Assembly (NCBI RefSeq): GCF_003387475.1
Contig: NZ_QUNO01000003.1
Span: forward strand, 186,001 to 250,000
DNA length: 64,000 bases
DNA from: Kutzneria buriramensis
GTDB taxonomy: Bacteria; Actinomycetota; Actinomycetes; Mycobacteriales; Pseudonocardiaceae
Reading direction: 5' to 3'
A program made the position numbers and the translations under genes. The notes under the pieces were generated by a model that saw only the letters and a program-made list of their open reading frames with translations, did not search any database and had not been told where the DNA came from. This document shows, piece after piece, positions 26,252 to 34,054 of the stretch. Numbering within the stretch: position 1 is the first letter of the stretch; the number at the start of each line of letters is the position of its first letter.

Positions 26252-26320
26252 GGACCGGCCAGCGGGAGATCGGGCCAGAAGGAGATCGGACGGCGCAGGG
26301 ATCCCCGTCCGATCCGCTCC

Positions 26321-27085
26321 TCAGTGGGTGGCCAGGCGCAGCAACGCCCAGAGCGCGGCGACGGCGTCGGTGTCGCCGGTGATGCGGACGGCGCTGAACG
26401 GCGACCGCCCCCACAGCCACAGGTAGACGACCATGGGATCACCGGACACGGTGGCCTGCGCCTTCTCGGCGTCGGCCGGCGACGCCCGCCACGCGGCCTT
26501 GTTGTCGCCGTGCGACGACACGAGCCAGACGCGGTCGCCGGAGCGCACGGCGACCCTGAACTCCGCGCTGCCGGACACCCCGATCACCGACAGCCGGTGC
26601 GCGAACCACAGGGTCAGCGCCTCGTCGATGCCGTCCGCGGCAACGCCTTCGTCGACCGACAGCACCTCGACGCCGACCGCGGACTGCACGTCGATCCGGT
26701 GCATGGTCGCCTCGTGCGCCATCCGACGCCGCCAGAACCCGTACGTCCGGTCCAGCGTCCACCAGGTGTCGCACACCTCGTCGGCGGGATGCGCCGCCAA
26801 CTCATCGACCAGGTCGTGCAGCCCGCCGCGCAGGAACTCCACCAGCGCGCCGCCGGGCGGCGGCGTGCTCTCCCACCGCACCGGCCCGTTGCCGCCGCGC
26901 AGCCGCGCGGCGACCATCCGGAACACGCCGCCGACGTGCCGAATGGTGTCGGCCAGCGTGCTGGTCGGCCGGCTCGGGATGGTCAGCCCCGGTGGAGCGC
27001 CGTCGGCCGTGTCGGCCATCAGCTCTCCCTCGGCACCGAGGACTTCGAGCAACCTGTCGTGGTCGATGAGGGCCCGCCCGGTCAC
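26321..27085 (-). CDS. Maleylpyruvate isomerase-like (mycothiol-dependent type) protein
   Basis: This 254-aa protein has the DinB-like four-helix maleylpyruvate isomerase N-terminal domain: the start ALIDHDRLLEVLGAEGEL, the metal-ligand-type TIRHVGGVFRMV, and MAHEATMHRIDVQ. A C-terminal domain follows (about 165-254, FRVAVRSGDRVWLV). The family includes mycothiol-dependent enzymes. The GTG start at 27085 overlaps the HEPN gene stop (GTGA). It is the second gene of an operon whose promoter carries a perfect SOS box, so damage induction is expected. Its substrate is unknown. Confidence 0.85.
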   Translation of the reverse strand: MTGRALIDHDRLLEVLGAEGELMADTADGAPPGLTIPSRPTSTLADTIRHVGGVFRMVAARLRGGNGPVRWESTPPPGGALVEFLRGGLHDLVDELAAHPADEVCDTWWTLDRTYGFWRRRMAHEATMHRIDVQSAVGVEVLSVDEGVAADGIDEALTLWFAHRLSVIGVSGSAEFRVAVRSGDRVWLVSSHGDNKAAWRASPADAEKAQATVSGDPMVVYLWLWGRSPFSAVRITGDTDAVAALWALLRLATH

Positions 27086-27540
27086 CTCCCCGCCCCGTGC
27101 ACGGCCCGGTCGACCAGCTCCAGGAACTGGCCGGCCTGCCGGACCAGGTCGTCGGCGCTGCGCGGCGACACCAGCCGGGTGATGCCCGACTCCACGGCGT
27201 GCCGCGTGGCGGCGCAGGACTGGAAGAAGGCGGCCCACTCGGCGAGTTCGGGCGCCACCTTGGTGAGCAGCACCCAGGCGCTCATGGGCTTGGTGCGGGT
27301 CCGGTGCGGCCGCCCGCGAAGCGCGAGCACCGCGGCCGCGCCGCGCAGCGCCGCGAGGTGCGCGCGCACGTAGCGCTCGGCCGGGTCCGCCTCGTGCTCG
27401 GCCTGCAGCAGCCCCTGCCGGGCCTGCGCGAGCAGGGTCCGCGCCGAGGGCGACGCGCCGGGCGAGGGAACCGCGCGAAGTCGCGACCTGGGCGGCGTGG
27501 ACACCAGGAAGGACTCGGGAAGACGAACGGGCACAGACAT
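27082..27540 (-). CDS. SAV_6107-family HEPN domain protein, SOS-regulated
   Basis: This 152-aa helical protein matches the SAV_6107-type HEPN family: AERYVRAHLAALRGAAAVLALRG, then SAWVLLTKVAPELAEWAAFFQSCAATRHAVESG. HEPN proteins often bind or cut RNA, but the RNase motif Rx4-6H is not obvious here apart from RHAVES. The first ~35 residues are Ser/Pro rich. ATG at 27540 has GAGGAGG upstream. The promoter TTGAAC-18-TATTCT with an SOS box just downstream of the -10 shows LexA repression. The next gene is translationally coupled. Confidence 0.85.
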   Translation of the reverse strand: MSVPVRLPESFLVSTPPRSRLRAVPSPGASPSARTLLAQARQGLLQAEHEADPAERYVRAHLAALRGAAAVLALRGRPHRTRTKPMSAWVLLTKVAPELAEWAAFFQSCAATRHAVESGITRLVSPRSADDLVRQAGQFLELVDRAVHGAGR

Positions 27541-27602
27541 CAGCGGCCTCCTCGCGGCGTCGTGGCTCGACGTCTCCGCCGTGGGGAAGCCGGCGGCTCG
27601 GA

Positions 27603-27618
27603 TCGAACATCTGTTCGA
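27603..27618. promoter_or_regulatory. Perfect LexA (SOS) box of the HEPN operon
   Basis: TCGAAC-ATCT-GTTCGA matches the actinobacterial SOS consensus exactly. It covers the expected transcription start of the minus-strand promoter at 27626-27655, the classic position for LexA repression. Confidence 0.92.
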
Positions 27619-27625
27619 TAGTTCG

Positions 27626-27655
27626 AGAATAGCGCGTCGGGGGCGGCGCGTTCAA
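27626..27655 (-). promoter_or_regulatory. Promoter of the HEPN operon
   Basis: On the minus strand the -35 TTGAAC (27655-27650) and the -10 TATTCT (27631-27626) are separated by 18 bases. Both are close to the housekeeping sigma consensus, and the SOS box begins 7 bases after the -10. Confidence 0.8.
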
Positions 27656-27698
27656 CCCCGTTGGGGGCCACTTGCCGAGTCGTGGTGTCATTGCCTGC

Positions 27699-28196
27699 GT
27701 GAGGGATCAGGAGCACCCAGGGGTGAGCACGGTGCGCGGCGTGCTGGAGTCGAAGGGCGCGACCGGGGCCGCCGCGGGGATTCGGGTGCTCGACGACGCG
27801 GTCCGCACCGCCGCCGCGGCCGCCGAGGCGGTCGAGGTGCCGGTCGGCGCGATCGCCAACAGCCTGTTCTTCCTGGCCGACGGCGAGCCGCTGCTCGTGC
27901 TGACGTCCGGCGCGCACCGCGCCGACACCAAGCGCCTCGCCGAGCTCGTGGGCGTGCGCAAGGTGTCGCGGGCCGACCCGGACGCGGTGCGCACGCACAC
28001 CGGTCAGGTGATCGGCGGCGTCTCCCCCGTCGGCCACCCCGCGCCGATCCGTACCCTGGTGGACGTGCACCTCGCCGAGTACGACGTCGTCTGGGCCGCC
28101 GCCGGGCACCCGAACGCGGTGTACCCGACGACCTTCGACGAGTTGGTCGCCGTCACCGGCGGCACCCCTGCGACCGTGGCCGGAGACCAGCGATGA
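27699..28196 (+). CDS. YbaK/ProX-type aminoacyl-tRNA deacylase family protein
   Basis: This ~165-aa YbaK-domain protein likely hydrolyses mischarged aminoacyl-tRNA or acts on a related substrate. Typical features are the N-terminal STVRGVLESKG, a Lys-free VPVGAIANSLFFLADG strand, and the C-terminal active-site region TGQVIGGVSPVGHPAPI. GTG 27699 is chosen because family members begin around EHPGV; TTG 27672 or GTG 27723 remain possible. The stop overlaps the GNAT start by 4 bases. Confidence 0.85.
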   Translation: MRDQEHPGVSTVRGVLESKGATGAAAGIRVLDDAVRTAAAAAEAVEVPVGAIANSLFFLADGEPLLVLTSGAHRADTKRLAELVGVRKVSRADPDAVRTHTGQVIGGVSPVGHPAPIRTLVDVHLAEYDVVWAAAGHPNAVYPTTFDELVAVTGGTPATVAGDQR

Positions 28197-28762
28197 CTGC
28201 GTCGCCACAGACCGAGCGGCTGGTCGAGTTCAGCGCCGAGACGCTGCGCGCCCGCCTGCCCGAGGCGCTCAACCTGTACGTGACGGCGATGCGCTACCCC
28301 AGCGGCACCGCCCAGCAGCGCGCGCCCATGTGGCTGGCGCACATGATCCGGGCGGGCTGGCGCTGCGTGGGCGCGCTCGACCAGGACGGCGCGCTCGTCG
28401 GCATCTGCTACGGCTATCGCGGCGCCGCCGGCCAGTGGTGGCACGAGCAGGTCCGCCGCGGCCTCACGGCGCTGTCCACGCCGACCATCGTCGACGAGTG
28501 GATGCGCGACTACTTCGAGCTGACCGAGCTGCACGTGCTGCCGGACGCCCAGGGCCGCGGCATCGGCGAGCGGCTGCTGCGCGGCCTGCTCGACGGCATC
28601 GGATCCGAGCGGGTCCTGCTGTCCACGCCGGAGGGCCCGTCCCGCGCGTGGCGGCTGTACCGGCGGGTCGGCTTCGAGGATGTGCTGCGGCACTACCAGT
28701 TCGCCGGCGACCCGCGGCCGTTCGCGGTGCTGGGCCGCACCCTCCCGCTCGACCCGGCCTGA
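28193..28762 (+). CDS. GNAT-family N-acetyltransferase
   Basis: This 189-aa protein has the acetyl-CoA pyrophosphate loop LPDAQGRGIGERLL and the late core strand AWRLYRRVGFEDV. The N-terminal half (ERLVEFSAETLRARLPEALNLYVTAMRYP) is typical of an actinobacterial group with an extra helix. The substrate is unknown. ATG overlaps the YbaK stop (ATGA), so both are made from one transcript, terminated by the 57-bp palindrome downstream. Confidence 0.87.
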   Translation: MTASPQTERLVEFSAETLRARLPEALNLYVTAMRYPSGTAQQRAPMWLAHMIRAGWRCVGALDQDGALVGICYGYRGAAGQWWHEQVRRGLTALSTPTIVDEWMRDYFELTELHVLPDAQGRGIGERLLRGLLDGIGSERVLLSTPEGPSRAWRLYRRVGFEDVLRHYQFAGDPRPFAVLGRTLPLDPA

Positions 28763-28771
28763 CTCCCCTTT

Positions 28772-28828
28772 ATGCAGGGAAGGACGCCTTACCCGCGTTG
28801 AGCGAGGGTAAGGCGTCCTTCCCTGCAT
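28772..28828. repeat. 57-bp palindromic repeat, copy 1 (bidirectional terminator)
   Basis: Perfect 23-base arms (28772-28794 and 28806-28828; arm begins ATGCAGGGAAGGACGCCTTA) flank an 11-base loop gcgttgagcga. It sits between convergent genes, so it should terminate both. A second copy with identical arms lies at 42997-43053 in the opposite orientation. Confidence 0.93.
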
Positions 28829-28832
28829 CGGG

Positions 28833-30512
28833 TCAGATCCGGGCGAGCCGCTCGCGCAGCGTGTCCAGGCCCATCGAGCCCATCTCCAGCGCCTGCTTGT
28901 GGAACGCCTTCAGGTCGAACGCGTCCCCGTGCCGGGCGCGGGCCTCGTCCCGGGCCGCCAGCCACAGCCGCTCGCCGAGCTTGTACGACGGCGCCTGCCC
29001 CGGCCAGCCCAGGTAGCGGTCGATCTCGTCGCGCACGTGCGCCGGGTCGGTGATGGTCCGGGTCAGCATGAACTCCAGGCCCAGCTCCGGCGTCCACCGC
29101 TCGCCCTCGTGGAAGCCGGTGCCGGCCGGGATCTCCAGCTCCAGGTGCATGCCAAGGTCGACGATGACCCGCGCGGCCCGGAACAGGTGGCCGTCGAGCA
29201 TGCCGAGCAGGTCGCCGTCGTCGTCCAGGTAGCCGAGCTCGCGCACCAGCCGCTCCGCGTACAGCGCCCAGCCCTCGCCGTGGCCGGACACCCAGCACAT
29301 CAGCCGCTGGAACCGGTTGAGCTGGTCGGCCTTGTACACCGCGGTGGCGTACTGGAGGTGATGGCCGGGCACGCCCTCGTGGTAGACGGTGGTGGTCTCC
29401 CGCCAGGTGGAGAACTCCTCCCGGTCCTCCGGCACCGACCACCACATCGCGCCCGGCCGGCTGAAGTCGTCGGTGGGGCCGATGTAGTACGCGCCGACGC
29501 CGCCGCCGGGCGGCGCGATCTTGCAGTCCAGCGTCATCAGCGGGTCCGGGATGTCGAAGTGCACGCCCCGCATGTCGGCCAGCGCCTTGTCGGACAGCTG
29601 CTGCATCCAGTCCCGCAGCGCGTCCTGGCCGTGCAGCTGGTAGCGCGGGTCGGCGTCCAGCACCGCCGCGGCCTCGGCCAGCGTCGAGCCGGCGCGGATG
29701 CGGCCGGCGACCTCCTTCATCTCGGCCTCGATGCGGGCGAACTCCGCCCAGCCCCACTCGTAGGCCTCCTGGAGGTCGAGCCGGGCGCCGGTGAAGTAGC
29801 GCGACGTCAGCCGGTACACGTCCGCGCCGACGGCGTCCTTCTCGGGCGCCCGGCCGGCCAGCTCCTCGCGCAGGAACACGGCCAGGTCGGCGTAGCCCTG
29901 GGCGGCCGCGTTCGCGCCGGTCTCCAGGTGGGTCCGCAGCGAGTCGTCGACGTCCGCGCCGGCGATCAGCCGCGCGAAGAACGACGAGCCGCCGCGCTGT
30001 CCCGACCACGTCTCGCACTGCTCGGCGACCCGGGTCACCTGCCGCAGCGCCGACACGACCCCGCGGTCGGCGGCCAGGGACAGCGACGCCCGCAGGCCGG
30101 CCAGGGCCTGCGGCACCTTGGTCAGCCGGGTCGCGACGGTCGCCCACTGCTCGGGGGTCTCGGTCGGCATCAGGTCGAACAGCTGGCGCAGGTCCTGCAC
30201 CGGGCTCGCGATCACGTTCAGCGAGGACAGGTCCAGGCCCGCCTCGCGGAACTCCTGGGACAGCCCGTTGCGCTCCAGGAACACGGCCTTGGCGGCGCGT
30301 TCGGACTCGTCGGCGGGCTCGGCCGCCTCGATCTCGCGCAGGGCCCGCGCGGTCAGCTCGGCCCGGCTCTCGTGGCCCTCGGGCGAGTAGTCGGTCAGTT
30401 CCTCGTCGTACCCCGTGATGCCGAGGTGGGTCGCCGCGTTGGGGTCGAGTGCGGCGTAGTCGGCGACGAACTCGTCGCTCAGTTGGTGCACGCCTCGTGG
30501 GGTGGATGACAT
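28833..30512 (-). CDS. DUF885 family protein (putative zinc carboxypeptidase-like)
   Basis: This 559-aa soluble protein shows DUF885 features: the metal-binding motif YHEGVPGHHLQ (HExxxGHH-like), followed by GHGEGWALYAERL, and the C-terminal LGWPGQAPSYKLGERLW. Characterised relatives are metallopeptidases, so a peptidase role is likely. The start MSSTPRGVHQ at 30512 is favoured; the longer frame to 30659 begins with Arg/Gly-rich intergenic-type sequence. No signal peptide is seen. The gene ends at the 57-bp palindrome. Confidence 0.88.
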   Translation of the reverse strand: MSSTPRGVHQLSDEFVADYAALDPNAATHLGITGYDEELTDYSPEGHESRAELTARALREIEAAEPADESERAAKAVFLERNGLSQEFREAGLDLSSLNVIASPVQDLRQLFDLMPTETPEQWATVATRLTKVPQALAGLRASLSLAADRGVVSALRQVTRVAEQCETWSGQRGGSSFFARLIAGADVDDSLRTHLETGANAAAQGYADLAVFLREELAGRAPEKDAVGADVYRLTSRYFTGARLDLQEAYEWGWAEFARIEAEMKEVAGRIRAGSTLAEAAAVLDADPRYQLHGQDALRDWMQQLSDKALADMRGVHFDIPDPLMTLDCKIAPPGGGVGAYYIGPTDDFSRPGAMWWSVPEDREEFSTWRETTTVYHEGVPGHHLQYATAVYKADQLNRFQRLMCWVSGHGEGWALYAERLVRELGYLDDDGDLLGMLDGHLFRAARVIVDLGMHLELEIPAGTGFHEGERWTPELGLEFMLTRTITDPAHVRDEIDRYLGWPGQAPSYKLGERLWLAARDEARARHGDAFDLKAFHKQALEMGSMGLDTLRERLARI

Positions 30513-30604
30513 GTCGGGCACGCTACCTCGGCCCCCACCACGCCCTGTAGCTCCTTCGGGCGGTGATCCACCGTGGGCACGGTTTCGACTGGCACGATGG
30601 CCCG

Positions 30605-31285
30605 GTGCTGAAGACCGTGGCCAGGTCGTACCCGCGAATCGCGGGGCTGTCGCTGGCATTCGCGGCCGCCGCCGCGATGTTGACGGGCTGTGTGCGCGCC
30701 CACGCCGATCTGACCGTGTCCGGCGACTACAAGGTGTCCGGCACGATGATCGCGGCGACGGTGCCGTCCTCGCCGGCCGACCACGGGCCGCAGCTGTCCA
30801 TCCCGTCCGACCTCGGCGACCAGGTGCTGGTGCAGCCCTACGCCGCGGACGGCTACGTGGGCACCGAGCTCTCCTTCACCAACATGGACTTCGACCAGTT
30901 CACCACGCTGGTCGGCGGGTCCAGCGCCGCCAGCAGCGACTACCAACTGCTGCTGCGCCGGGTCGGCGACCTCGTGTACTTCACCGGCTCGGTGGACCTG
31001 CGGACGATGCCCGCCGACCACGCCGACGTCCAGCTGAAGATCACCTTCCCGGCCGACATCACCAGCGCGACCGGCGCCGTCAGCGACCAGACCGTCACGT
31101 GGAACCCGAAGCCCGGGACGATCACGTCGCTGTCGGCCACCTCCGACCTGTCCATGCTGGCCGACGCCGCGTGGATGCGGTGGAGCGTGCTGGTGGCCGC
31201 CCTGCTGTGCGGCTCGGTGCTGGCGATCAGCGTGCTGGCGCTGCGGGCGCACCGCCGCAGCCTGCGGTCGCGCTCCCGCCGCTGA
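30605..31285 (+). CDS. lppM: LppM-type lipoprotein
   Basis: This 226-aa envelope protein has a signal peptide with lipobox MLTGC, a beta-rich outer domain (LTVSGDYKVSGTMIA, VYFTGSVDLRTMP), and a C-terminal membrane segment (about residues 196-215) with an Arg-rich tail. This matches LppM of mycobacteria (Rv2171), involved in lipomannan-related envelope biology. The GTG start at 30605 is used. In mycobacteria lppM also lies next to metF and a polyprenyl synthase, and that order is kept here. A 12-bp hairpin follows. Confidence 0.85.
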   Translation: MLKTVARSYPRIAGLSLAFAAAAAMLTGCVRAHADLTVSGDYKVSGTMIAATVPSSPADHGPQLSIPSDLGDQVLVQPYAADGYVGTELSFTNMDFDQFTTLVGGSSAASSDYQLLLRRVGDLVYFTGSVDLRTMPADHADVQLKITFPADITSATGAVSDQTVTWNPKPGTITSLSATSDLSMLADAAWMRWSVLVAALLCGSVLAISVLALRAHRRSLRSRSRR

Positions 31286-31302
31286 GGGATCCCCGGACAG
31301 AC

Positions 31303-31338
31303 GAAACGGGGCGCACCCTGGTGGGCGCGCCCCGTTTC
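31303..31338. terminator. Bidirectional terminator between lppM and the secreted repeat protein
   Basis: GAAACGGGGCGC (31303-31314) pairs with GCGCCCCGTTTC (31327-31338) around a 12-base loop between two convergent genes. Confidence 0.85.
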
Positions 31339-31351
31339 TCGACGGCTGCGA

Positions 31352-31702
31352 TCAGCCGGCGGTGTTCGAGCTGTTGTCGGCGTTGGAGCCGAGGTACTCG
31401 AGGTAGCTGCTGATCGGCAGCGTGTTGCCCGCGAACTGGATCGGCAGGTAGTCGGTCTCCTGGAGATCGCCACCGCCGCCCAGCACGTTGGAGGCGTTGG
31501 TGTGGCTGGCGCCGCCGTCCACGTACTCCTCGCTGGACACCGGCACGTGGTTGTCGACGATCTGGATCGGCACGTAGTGCGTGACCTGCGTGTCGCCGCC
31601 GTCGTGCATGACCAGGTCGGTCGAGGTGCCCGCGAACGCCGGCGAGCCGACGATCATCAGACCGGCCGCGACGCCAGCGATCATTCCGGCTTTCTTCAGC
31701 AC
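31352..31702 (-). CDS. Small secreted protein with two chaplin-like beta repeats
   Basis: This 116-aa protein has a signal peptide ending AFA (residue 24). The mature part is two imperfect ~40-residue repeats: residues 35-75 (GGDTQVTHYVPIQIVDNHVPV) and 77-116 (GGDLQETDYLPIQFAGNTLPI). Each has the pattern Y-hydrophobic-PIQ-x-x-x-N-x-hydrophobic-P, reminiscent of chaplin strands (VPVNVCGNTV), but without cysteines. The GTG start at 31702 has AAGGAG ten bases upstream. A surface role on hyphae or spores is a reasonable guess. No named family is recognised. Confidence 0.75.
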   Translation of the reverse strand: MLKKAGMIAGVAAGLMIVGSPAFAGTSTDLVMHDGGDTQVTHYVPIQIVDNHVPVSSEEYVDGGASHTNASNVLGGGGDLQETDYLPIQFAGNTLPISSYLEYLGSNADNSSNTAG

Positions 31703-31925
31703 GGACTCCACACTCCTTGAGTTGCACCGCTCTTCATGAAGGCACCGCACCGGCGTGGAACACCGAAGCCGTGCAGGCGTGGAAACTACCGCCATTCGGA
31801 GCAACTTCGCAGGGTGACGACCCCATTGAGTGACAGCGCGAGCACGCGGCGTGTCGCCCTTGGCACCCGGTTTGACCAGCCCGTTCACCTGCCCGACGGG
31901 TGAGCGGGTTCACCCGGCCGAACGA

Positions 31926-32810
31926 TCATGCTCGGGCCGGCAGCAGCCCCAGCCGGGCGACCACCTCGGTGGTGGCCTTCGACATGTTGAACGTGTAGAA
32001 GTGCACCCCCGGCACGCCCTCGTCGATCAGCCGCTGGGACAGCTCGGTGACCACGTCGATGCCCGCCGCGCGGAACGCCTTCGGGTCGTCGGCGAACCGG
32101 TCCAGCCGGCTGGCCACCGACGGCGGCACCGGCGCGCCGGCCAACTCCGCCGTCTTGTGCAGGGTGCGGACCGTGGTCAGCGGCAGGATGCCCGGCAGCA
32201 GCGGCGCGTCGCAGCCGCGCGCGGCCACCCGGTCCCGCAGCCGCAGGAAGTCCTCGGCCTCGAAGAACAGCTGCGCGATGGCGAAGCTGGCACCGGCCCG
32301 GAACTTGCGGACCAGGTTCTCCGTGTCGGCGTCCAGGTCCGTGGACCGCGGGTGCCCGTACGGGAACGCGGCCACCCCCACGCAGAAGTCCCCGAGCTGC
32401 CGGATGAGCGTCACCAGCTCCTCCGCGTAGGTGAGGCCCTTGGGGTGCCGGACCCACTCGCCGTTGGGGTCGCCGGGCGGGTCGCCCCGCACCGCGAGCA
32501 CGTTGTGCACGCCCACCGCCGCGTACCAGCCGATGACGTTGCGCAACTCCGCCACCGAGTGGTTGACCGCCGTCAGGTGTGCCATCGGCAACAGCGAGGT
32601 CTCCTGCACCACCCGCCCCGTGGTCCGGATCGTCCGGTCCCGGCTGGAGCCGCCGGCCCCGTAGGTGACCGACACGAAGGCCGGCTCGCAGCCCTCCAAC
32701 TGCCTGATGGCCAGCCAAAGCCGCTGCTCGTCGGCAGCGTCGCGGGGTGGGAAGAACTCCACCGAGAACACCGGGCGCGGCCCGCGGAGCCGTTCGACCA
32801 CCGACGTCAT
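31926..32810 (-). CDS. metF: Methylenetetrahydrofolate reductase
   Basis: This 294-aa FAD enzyme reduces 5,10-methylene-THF to 5-methyl-THF for methionine synthesis. Family motifs are FSVEFFPPRD with the catalytic Glu, FVSVTYGAGGSSRDRT, the FAD-binding NVLAVRGDPPGDP, and AIAQLFFEAEDF. Length is typical of bacterial MetF. It is divergent from the polyprenyl synthase, the same pairing as Rv2172c/Rv2173 in Mycobacterium tuberculosis. Confidence 0.95.
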   Translation of the reverse strand: MTSVVERLRGPRPVFSVEFFPPRDAADEQRLWLAIRQLEGCEPAFVSVTYGAGGSSRDRTIRTTGRVVQETSLLPMAHLTAVNHSVAELRNVIGWYAAVGVHNVLAVRGDPPGDPNGEWVRHPKGLTYAEELVTLIRQLGDFCVGVAAFPYGHPRSTDLDADTENLVRKFRAGASFAIAQLFFEAEDFLRLRDRVAARGCDAPLLPGILPLTTVRTLHKTAELAGAPVPPSVASRLDRFADDPKAFRAAGIDVVTELSQRLIDEGVPGVHFYTFNMSKATTEVVARLGLLPARA

Positions 32811-32904
32811 GGCCTCAGATTACGGGCAGCAACCTCTGAGCAGGTCCCTCGGTGCGGCAACGTACTGTTGGCATGCACGCGTTGGGCGCACGACGGAGGT
32901 TGGC

Positions 32905-34053
32905 ATGAGCAAGCCGGGCACTCTGGCCGAGCTTTGGCCGGACCAGCCCAGCGACGACCTCACGGCGTTGCACCCCTGCGACACCGGCTTCCTCGGCCTG
33001 GTCGAGCGGGCGCTGACCGACTACCTGAACCGCCGCCGCACCGAGGCGGCGCTGGTGGACGAGAACTTCGCGGTGGCCGTGGACGCGCTGGCCGACTTCG
33101 TGCTCGGCGGCGGCAAGCGGATCCGGCCGACGTTCGCCTGGTGGGGCTGGCGGGGCGCGGGCGGCGACCCGCGGGGCGCCGACACCGAGGCCGTGGTCAT
33201 GGCGGTGAGCGCGCTGGAGCTGATCCAGGCGTGCGCGCTCGTGCACGACGACCTGATGGACGCCTCGGCGGTGCGCCGGGGCTCGCCGACGGTGCACGTG
33301 GCGTTCGCCGACCTGCACCGCGCGGAGCAGTGGGCCGGCACGGCGGAGCGGTTCGGGCAGGCCTCGGCGGTGCTGCTCGGCGACCTGGCGCTGGCCTGGG
33401 CCGACGACATGCTGCGCGAGTCCGGCCTGGGCGTGGGCCAGCTGAACCGGGCGTTCGAGCCGTGGCGGGCGATGCGCACGGAGATGCTCGCCGGACAGTA
33501 CCTGGACGTGCTGACGCAGGCGCGCGCCGACGAGTCGGCGGCCGCGCCGCTGCGCGTGGACCGGCTGAAGACGGCGGCGTACACGGTGGAGCGGCCGCTG
33601 CACCTCGGGGCAGTGCTCGCGGGCGCGGGCGACGGCCTGGTGCAGGGCCTGCGGCAGTTCGGCGTGGACATCGGCCTGGCCTTCCAGCTGCGGGACGACC
33701 TGCTGGGCGTCTTCGGCGACCCGGCCGTGACGGGCAAGCCGGCCGGTGACGACCTCCGTGAGGGCAAGCGCACGCTGCTGGTGTCGCTGGGCCTGGAGCA
33801 CGCGGAGCGGTCGGGCCGGGACGCGGACGCGGCCCGCCTGCGGTCCGCGATCGGCCGGCACGACCTGGACGAGCCTGCCGTGGACGTGATCCGCGAGCTG
33901 CTGGTGGACCTGGGCGCGGTCGCGGCGGTCGAGGCCCGCATCGACGAGCTGCGGGACCAGGCGCTGGCCACGCTGGCCGCGACGCCGGTCGCCGAGCCGG
34001 CCGCGTCCGAGCTGGCGCGCCTCGCGGTTGCCGCAACAAGGCGTAACCACTGA
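32905..34053 (+). CDS. Polyprenyl diphosphate synthase (probable geranylgeranyl diphosphate synthase)
   Basis: This 382-aa trans-prenyltransferase has the first Asp-rich motif LVHDDLMD (about residue 115) with GGKRIRPTFAWW before it, and the second motif FQLRDDLLG (about 265). It condenses IPP with allylic diphosphates; product length (C20) is inferred from the following carotenoid gene. ATG 32905 has CGGAGGT upstream. The crtI-like gene starts two bases after its stop, so both are coexpressed. Confidence 0.92.
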   Translation: MSKPGTLAELWPDQPSDDLTALHPCDTGFLGLVERALTDYLNRRRTEAALVDENFAVAVDALADFVLGGGKRIRPTFAWWGWRGAGGDPRGADTEAVVMAVSALELIQACALVHDDLMDASAVRRGSPTVHVAFADLHRAEQWAGTAERFGQASAVLLGDLALAWADDMLRESGLGVGQLNRAFEPWRAMRTEMLAGQYLDVLTQARADESAAAPLRVDRLKTAAYTVERPLHLGAVLAGAGDGLVQGLRQFGVDIGLAFQLRDDLLGVFGDPAVTGKPAGDDLREGKRTLLVSLGLEHAERSGRDADAARLRSAIGRHDLDEPAVDVIRELLVDLGAVAAVEARIDELRDQALATLAATPVAEPAASELARLAVAATRRNH

Positions 34054-34054
34054 G

